NCBI RefSeq assembly: GCF_009914315.1
Contig: NZ_CP042596.1
Span: 1,116,001 to 1,180,000, forward strand
DNA: 64,000 bases
Direction: 5' to 3'
Source: Granulicella sp. WH15
GTDB taxonomy: Bacteria; Acidobacteriota; Terriglobia; Terriglobales; Acidobacteriaceae
The notes below the pieces were generated by a model that did no database searches, was not told the origin of the DNA, and was given only the letters and a program-made list of their open reading frames with translations. Made by a program: the position numbers and the translations under genes. Below, piece by piece: positions 59,867 through 64,000 of the stretch (the first letter of the stretch is position 1; each line of letters begins with the position of its first letter).

Positions 59867-61651
59867 TTGAGCATACCGTTCGAGAACAGGGTTTCCGATA
59901 GCGCAATTCGCCAGGAGCTGGGCCGCATTCTGCAGAGCCCGATGTTTGCCCAGTCGGAGCGGCTCGCCCGCTTTCTGCGGTATACGGTGGAGCACGCCAT
60001 CAGCGGCAAGGACGAGCCGCTCAAGGAGTTTGTGATCGGCACCGAGGTGTACGACCGCAGGCCGCCCTACCATCCGAGTCAGGACTCCATCGTCCGCACC
60101 GAGGCGCGGCGGCTGCGCTCGAAGCTCAAGGAGTACTACGAGCTGGAGGGCAAGGACGACCCCATCTTCATCTTCTACCGGCCCGGAAGTTACGTGCCGG
60201 TCTTTCGGATGAAGGACTCGGATACGAGCTACCAGGTGGTTGTGGGCAGCTCGCCCGACGACCTGTTTGTCGATGGCGCCGGGGTTCCGGTCGCGGTCAT
60301 CCCGTTTCTCGATGTCTCCGGCCAGCCGCTCTCGAGCAAGTACGCCCGGGGAGTCACCGACGAGCTGATTCACGAGTTGATGCAGAGCGAAGGCTGCCGC
60401 GTCGTCTCCGCGAACTCGATTGCTCACCTGGGGGCGCAGTCGTCCGACGTGCCCGCGCTGGCGCGCAAGCTGGGAGTGCAGATTCTGCTTGAGGGCACGG
60501 TGCGCGAGGAAGGGAATCAGGTGCGCGTCACGGCCAGGATCGTGAACGCCGACGGCTTTCAGCTCTGGTCGCAACGCTTCGATGCGGAGGCCGACTCCTC
60601 CAGCCTGTTTACGGTGCAGGAGCAGTTTGCCTCCGCGCTGGTGAGCCGCGTGCGGCCGCAGCAGTCCATCGTTCGTTCGTCTGAGGCCACGGCGGGGCCG
60701 ATTATCCTCACGGTCTACCCGCTGATCCTGAAGGCTGAGTCACTTCTTGAAGAGGGCACCATCGCCGACGTGCAGGCGGCGCTGTCCCGCTTTCGCGAGG
60801 TGACGCAGATCGCCCCCGGCTATGCAAGGCCCTTCTGCGGCATCGCTCACTGCTACGTGTGGATGGCCCTGCACGGCGCGCCGGAGTCGGCCACGCTGGC
60901 ATCGCACGCACGGGCGGCTGCGGAACGGTCGTTGGAGCTTGATCCGCAGATGATGGAGGCCTCCACGGCGATGGGCAGCGCGCAAGCTCTTGCATGGAAG
61001 TGGAAGGAGGCCGAGGCCAGCTTTCAGCGAGCGGTGGAACAGGGCTCGCACACCACCTGCGACCGTCAGTACGCGATGCTGCTGACCTTGCTGGGGCGCT
61101 TCGATGAGGCTTGGCTGTACCTCGAGAGCGCCCAGCAGATCGATCCATTTTCCTATCTGCAAAAGGTGGCTCGCGCCCGTTTCTACTACTTCAGCCGACG
61201 CTACGAGGAGGCTCTCGAGCACTTCGCCGAGCCGTTGCGTTATGGCCCGATTCCGCTCGAAGTGCGGCTCTACTTAGCCCTGGTCCACGCCGAGCTGGGG
61301 AACCACGAGGCCGCTCGCAGCCTTGCCCTACAGGCCCAGCGCAGCGCTGGAGCCTACCTGCCCTTGCGCGGCTGGATCGCCGAGATCTTCGCCCGCTGCC
61401 GTCAGCGCGCGTTGGCGGAGAGCATCGTGCAGGAGTTCGACCTGCTCGCCGAGAACGCGCAACTCAGTAAGTACCGGCAGGCCCGTCTGGCGCTGGCGTT
61501 GAACGACCGCGATGCGGCACTGGCGTTGCTATTCGCCTCATACGCCAACCAGGACGCCGAGCTGCCGTATCTCGCTGTCGATCCGCGTTTCGATTCCATC
61601 CGAGAGCTGCCGCAGTACGCGGAGCTTGTCAGAAGGATTCGATCCGCATGA
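59867..61651 (+). CDS. TolB/TPR-type regulator protein
   Basis: A 594-residue cytosolic protein from TTG 59867 with AGGGA upstream. Residues ~1-115 form a helical domain (ELGRILQSPMFAQSERLARF, IGTEVYDRRPPYHPSQDSIV, RTEARRLRSKLKEYYE). Residues ~140-260 match the FlgO/TolB-like domain of cyclase- and kinase-linked proteins (VAVIPFLDVSGQPLSSKYAR, GVTDELIHELMQSEGCRVVS, GTVREEGNQVRVTARIVNA). The rest is TPR. The same architecture is common in acidobacterial and proteobacterial signalling proteins. A DNA-binding role for the N-terminus is possible but not shown. Confidence 0.8.
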   Translation: MSIPFENRVSDSAIRQELGRILQSPMFAQSERLARFLRYTVEHAISGKDEPLKEFVIGTEVYDRRPPYHPSQDSIVRTEARRLRSKLKEYYELEGKDDPIFIFYRPGSYVPVFRMKDSDTSYQVVVGSSPDDLFVDGAGVPVAVIPFLDVSGQPLSSKYARGVTDELIHELMQSEGCRVVSANSIAHLGAQSSDVPALARKLGVQILLEGTVREEGNQVRVTARIVNADGFQLWSQRFDAEADSSSLFTVQEQFASALVSRVRPQQSIVRSSEATAGPIILTVYPLILKAESLLEEGTIADVQAALSRFREVTQIAPGYARPFCGIAHCYVWMALHGAPESATLASHARAAAERSLELDPQMMEASTAMGSAQALAWKWKEAEASFQRAVEQGSHTTCDRQYAMLLTLLGRFDEAWLYLESAQQIDPFSYLQKVARARFYYFSRRYEEALEHFAEPLRYGPIPLEVRLYLALVHAELGNHEAARSLALQAQRSAGAYLPLRGWIAEIFARCRQRALAESIVQEFDLLAENAQLSKYRQARLALALNDRDAALALLFASYANQDAELPYLAVDPRFDSIRELPQYAELVRRIRSA

Positions 61652-61693
61652 TAGCGGACTGCTCGGCAGGTTTTCAGGGAGAAGAAGGAGATA

Positions 61694-61769
61694 TGGTGAG
61701 CGCGCTGGGGCTCGAACCCAGGACCAACGCCTTAAAAGGGCGATGCTCTACCAACTGAGCTACACGCTC
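61694..61769 (-). tRNA. tRNA-Lys(TTT)
   Basis: A complete 76-base cloverleaf: acceptor GAGCGTG/CGCGCTC (7 pairs, one G-T), D arm GCTC-AGTTGGTA-GAGC, anticodon loop CTTTTAA with TTT, variable TGGTC, T arm CTGGG-TTCGAGC-CCCAG, and an encoded CCA. Confidence 0.97.
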
Positions 61770-61804
61770 CGACCACTCTATGAAAATACCATATCGAGCC
61801 CCGA

Positions 61805-62416
61805 TTACTCGCTAAGTATTTGCGGTTGCTTGTCAAAATCCATGCCGAAGGTAAACCGCTCCACCACCATGCAGAAGATGTGCTCGAGCGCTAGATGCGA
61901 TTCCTGAATGTTCATCGTGACGCTCGACGGGATGATGACGTTGTAATCGCACAGCTCGCGCATCTTGCCGCCGTTGTTGCCGGTGAAGCCAATCGTGGCG
62001 ATCCCTAGCTTCTTCGCCTGCTCCAGCGCGCGGACGATGTTCTTCGAGTTGCCCGAGGTCGAGATGCCGAGGAAGACATCGCCGGGCTGGCCCAGTGCCT
62101 CTACCTGCCGCTCGAAGACGCGGTCGTAGGTGTAATCGTTGCCGATGGCGGTCAGGATGGACGAGTCCGTCGTCAGCGCAATGGCGCGCAGGGCGGGGCG
62201 GTCGACAGTCAGGCGGGCCACAAACTCGGCCACCAGGTGCTGCGAGTCGGCGGCCGAGCCTCCGTTGCCCGCGACGAGCAGCTTGCGGCCCGCCTTCATG
62301 GCGTCGGCGGTAAGCTGACCGATGGCGACGATGGTGTCGTGGATCTGCTGGCTGTCGTGAACGGCCTGCAGGGTGGCGATGGACTGGGCGAGCTGGCGGC
62401 GGACGAGGTCCTTCAT
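61805..62416 (-). CDS. gmhA: Phosphoheptose isomerase GmhA
   Basis: The 203-residue SIS-domain enzyme converts sedoheptulose 7-phosphate to D-glycero-D-manno-heptose 7-phosphate, the first step of ADP-heptose synthesis. Signatures are KLLVAGNGGSAADSQHLVAE, ALTTDSSILTAIGNDYTYD, GISTSGNSKNIVRALEQAK and SHLALEHIFCMVVE (active-site His/Glu region). It supplies HldE encoded at 46725, about 15 kb away. It is next to tRNA-Lys and the GtrA-like gene. Confidence 0.95.
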   Translation of the reverse strand: MKDLVRRQLAQSIATLQAVHDSQQIHDTIVAIGQLTADAMKAGRKLLVAGNGGSAADSQHLVAEFVARLTVDRPALRAIALTTDSSILTAIGNDYTYDRVFERQVEALGQPGDVFLGISTSGNSKNIVRALEQAKKLGIATIGFTGNNGGKMRELCDYNVIIPSSVTMNIQESHLALEHIFCMVVERFTFGMDFDKQPQILSE

Positions 62417-62451
62417 AGGTCTTCAGGCTCCGGGGTACGTCGTAGATCGGT

Positions 62452-62949
62452 TTAGCGTTTGAAGGAGAACTTCTTGTGCGCGAAGTAACTATACGTGGCT
62501 ATGATGCCGGCGTTAACAATACCGGCCAGGAACGGCGCATAGGGGTGCGTGAGCGCGGGGGCGAGAAAGAGATGGGTCGCAACGGGCAGGATCACCAGCT
62601 CGGCCGGGGTGCTGACGCCGTAGACCGCAAAGCAGCGGAGCAGCTCTTTCAGGTAGTTGCCCTTGGTGCGAAAGACGAAGTGTTTATAGCACAGGAAGGC
62701 CACCGTGATCGCGATGGGCTTCGCGCAGATGGAGGAGAGGTCGGCGATGAGCGGCTTGCCGCGATGTGGCAGCAGGTGACTGTAAAGAATGACGAAGCCG
62801 GAGTAGAGAAGCAGGGAAAAGAGCGTGTTGAAGCCGCCTACCATCAGGAAGCGGATGACCTCGCCGGCCGGCAGCTTGCGCCGGAGGCTGGCGAAGGGTC
62901 CATGCGGGCGGGGAGTTTCGGGCATGGCCGTTGAGACGGAGTTCGTCAT
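62452..62949 (-). CDS. GtrA-family membrane protein
   Basis: A 165-residue protein from ATG 62949; the longer frame to 63174 is opposite the esterase start and is rejected. Four membrane helices fit the GtrA fold: IRFLMVGGFNTLFSLLLYSG, SSICAKPIAITVAFLCYKHF, VFRTKG, PAELVILPVATHLFLA and NAGIIATYSYFAHKKFSFKR. GtrA-like proteins are thought to move lipid-linked sugars or bind glycan carriers. It is next to gmhA, so a link with LPS or polysaccharide is reasonable. Confidence 0.88.
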   Translation of the reverse strand: MTNSVSTAMPETPRPHGPFASLRRKLPAGEVIRFLMVGGFNTLFSLLLYSGFVILYSHLLPHRGKPLIADLSSICAKPIAITVAFLCYKHFVFRTKGNYLKELLRCFAVYGVSTPAELVILPVATHLFLAPALTHPYAPFLAGIVNAGIIATYSYFAHKKFSFKR

Positions 62950-63053
62950 AGATTTTATTTTCTCAGATCGTAGAACACTTTTAGGTGAAACGTCGAAGCG
63001 ATTGCAGAAGAGATGTCTTGAGATAGAATCGGCTCGGCTATCCGGAGGCAGAG

Positions 63054-63977
63054 ATGTTGGGTGCGAAACAGGTTCTGATGGGGATGATAATGGCTTTGAG
63101 TATGGGCGGCGCATGGGGCCAGCAGCCGGTGCAATCGCCCGGTGTGACGAAGCCGCTTTGGGCTGGGGCCGCACCGGGCGCGCAGGGCAGCGAAGAGATC
63201 GACACGCCCACTCTAACGGCTTATCTGCCGTCCTCGAATCCCACGAAGACCGCGGTGGTCATCGCTCCTGGCGGCGGATATATCCACCTCTCCATGGACA
63301 AGGAGGGCGAGGCGATTGCGCGCTGGATGAACGCTCGCGGCGTCGCCGGATTCGTGCTCAAGTATCGGCTGGGGCCGAAGTACCACCATCCCGTGGAGCT
63401 TGGAGACGCACAGCGGGCCATCCGTACGGTGCGCGCGCAGGCCGAGCAGTACGGCATCGCTGCCGACCACATCGGCATGATGGGCTTCTCGGCCGGAGGC
63501 CACTTGGCGTCCACCGCCGGAACGCACTTTGACGAGGGCGACAGCTCCGCCGCCGACCCGATCGACCGCGTGGGCAGCCGGCCGGACTTTCTCGTACTGG
63601 CCTACCCCGTCATCACGATGAAGGCTCCGCTGGCGCATCGCGGCTCGCACGACAACCTGCTTGGCCCGGCGCCCGATCCGGCGCTTGAGCAGTTGCTCTC
63701 GAACGAACTTCAGGTGACGGCCAGGACGCCGCCGACCTTTCTCTTCAGCACCAGCGACGACGCGACGGTGCCGGTGATGAACAGCGTGATGTTCTACTCC
63801 GCGCTGCACGCCGCGAACGTTCCGGCAGAGCTGCACATCTACGAGCATGGGCCGCATGGCGTGGGGTTGGCGCCCGGTTTCCCTAACCTGAAGGCGTGGC
63901 CGGATGCGTTGGCGAAGTGGATGGCCACGCATGGCTGGATGACTGCCGATGCGGCCTCTATCGTGACCACTCCGTAG
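63054..63977 (+). CDS. Secreted alpha/beta hydrolase (acetylxylan-esterase-like)
   Basis: The 307-residue esterase has a signal peptide (VLMGMIMALSMGGAWGQ). The oxyanion motif is VVIAPGGGYIHLSMDKEGEA, the nucleophile elbow GFSAGGHLAS, Asp in STSDDATVPV and His in YEHGPHGVGLAPG. This BD-FAE/AxeA-like group removes acetyl or other acyl groups from plant polysaccharides, fitting a heterotrophic soil acidobacterium. The gene is complete, ending 23 bases before the window end. Confidence 0.88.
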   Translation: MLGAKQVLMGMIMALSMGGAWGQQPVQSPGVTKPLWAGAAPGAQGSEEIDTPTLTAYLPSSNPTKTAVVIAPGGGYIHLSMDKEGEAIARWMNARGVAGFVLKYRLGPKYHHPVELGDAQRAIRTVRAQAEQYGIAADHIGMMGFSAGGHLASTAGTHFDEGDSSAADPIDRVGSRPDFLVLAYPVITMKAPLAHRGSHDNLLGPAPDPALEQLLSNELQVTARTPPTFLFSTSDDATVPVMNSVMFYSALHAANVPAELHIYEHGPHGVGLAPGFPNLKAWPDALAKWMATHGWMTADAASIVTTP

Positions 63978-64000
63978 AGCGTATTTGCCTTCACGCGCAG

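Noticed and set aside
62950..63174. N-terminal extension of the GtrA-like protein
   Set aside because: The extra 75 codons run opposite the esterase start, are Pro/Ser-rich without membrane character, and GtrA proteins begin at the first helix.

Overview
The window is a chromosome segment of an acidobacterium, most likely family Acidobacteriaceae (Granulicella/Edaphobacter/Terriglobus type). This is inferred from two ~1170-residue Oar-like TonB-dependent receptors with an N-terminal carboxypeptidase-regulatory domain, TPR/TolB-type regulators, the heptose/LPS gene set and the high-GC core. No database search was possible.

Positions 1-15269 look like an integrated accessory island. Its left 9.7 kb is clearly AT-richer than the rest. 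It carries a tight same-strand operon (1050-9267): an unrecognised secreted protein, a Cys-rich secreted protein with a broken metzincin motif and a Gly-Asp repeat, a membrane-anchored DsbA-like oxidoreductase, a Sel1-repeat protein, an O-antigen-ligase/Wzy-like membrane protein, a TPR protein and a membrane-anchored S9 peptidase. A divergent amidase gene is split by a -1 shift exactly at a T_TTA_AAA heptamer. Then follow gene remnants: YhcG/DUF1016 in two halves around a ~1.3-kb insert with a 232-aa membrane protein, an outer-membrane barrel remnant and a resolvase remnant. An orphan HsdM and a methyltransferase come next. The island appears to end at 15220-15269 in the 3' half of a tRNA-Ala(GGC), a typical tyrosine-integrase attachment site.

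Positions 15270-19000 are a decayed zone (IS3-type transposase remnant, histidine-kinase remnant, broken TPR gene) around an intact cytoplasmic alpha-amylase. From 19 to 26.4 kb there is a TonB receptor and a TetR regulator. The same 15-bp palindrome lies upstream of two target genes: a carboxypeptidase-regulatory-domain protein and a geranylgeranyl-reductase-like flavoprotein.

From 26.5 to 45.5 kb lie housekeeping genes: Rieske oxygenase, HAD phosphatases, ABC exporter, oligopeptidase B, PabB-PabC fusion, TPM and LemA proteins, an anti-anti-sigma/anti-sigma pair, Nudix hydrolase, LolA-like protein, pilin, M16 peptidase, RlmN, GNAT, YvcK and TPR. Five copies of one dispersed palindromic intergenic repeat are interspersed. 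From 45 to 50.5 kb an LPS-core/heptose cluster holds DUF4254, GT9, HldE, HldD and ATP-grasp genes; gmhA lies at 61.8 kb. A second TonB receptor, a TolC/DHA2/HlyD efflux operon, a UspA-like gene and a pseudo-receiver gene sharing one palindromic motif, a TPR regulator, tRNA-Lys(TTT), gmhA, a GtrA-like protein and an esterase complete the window.
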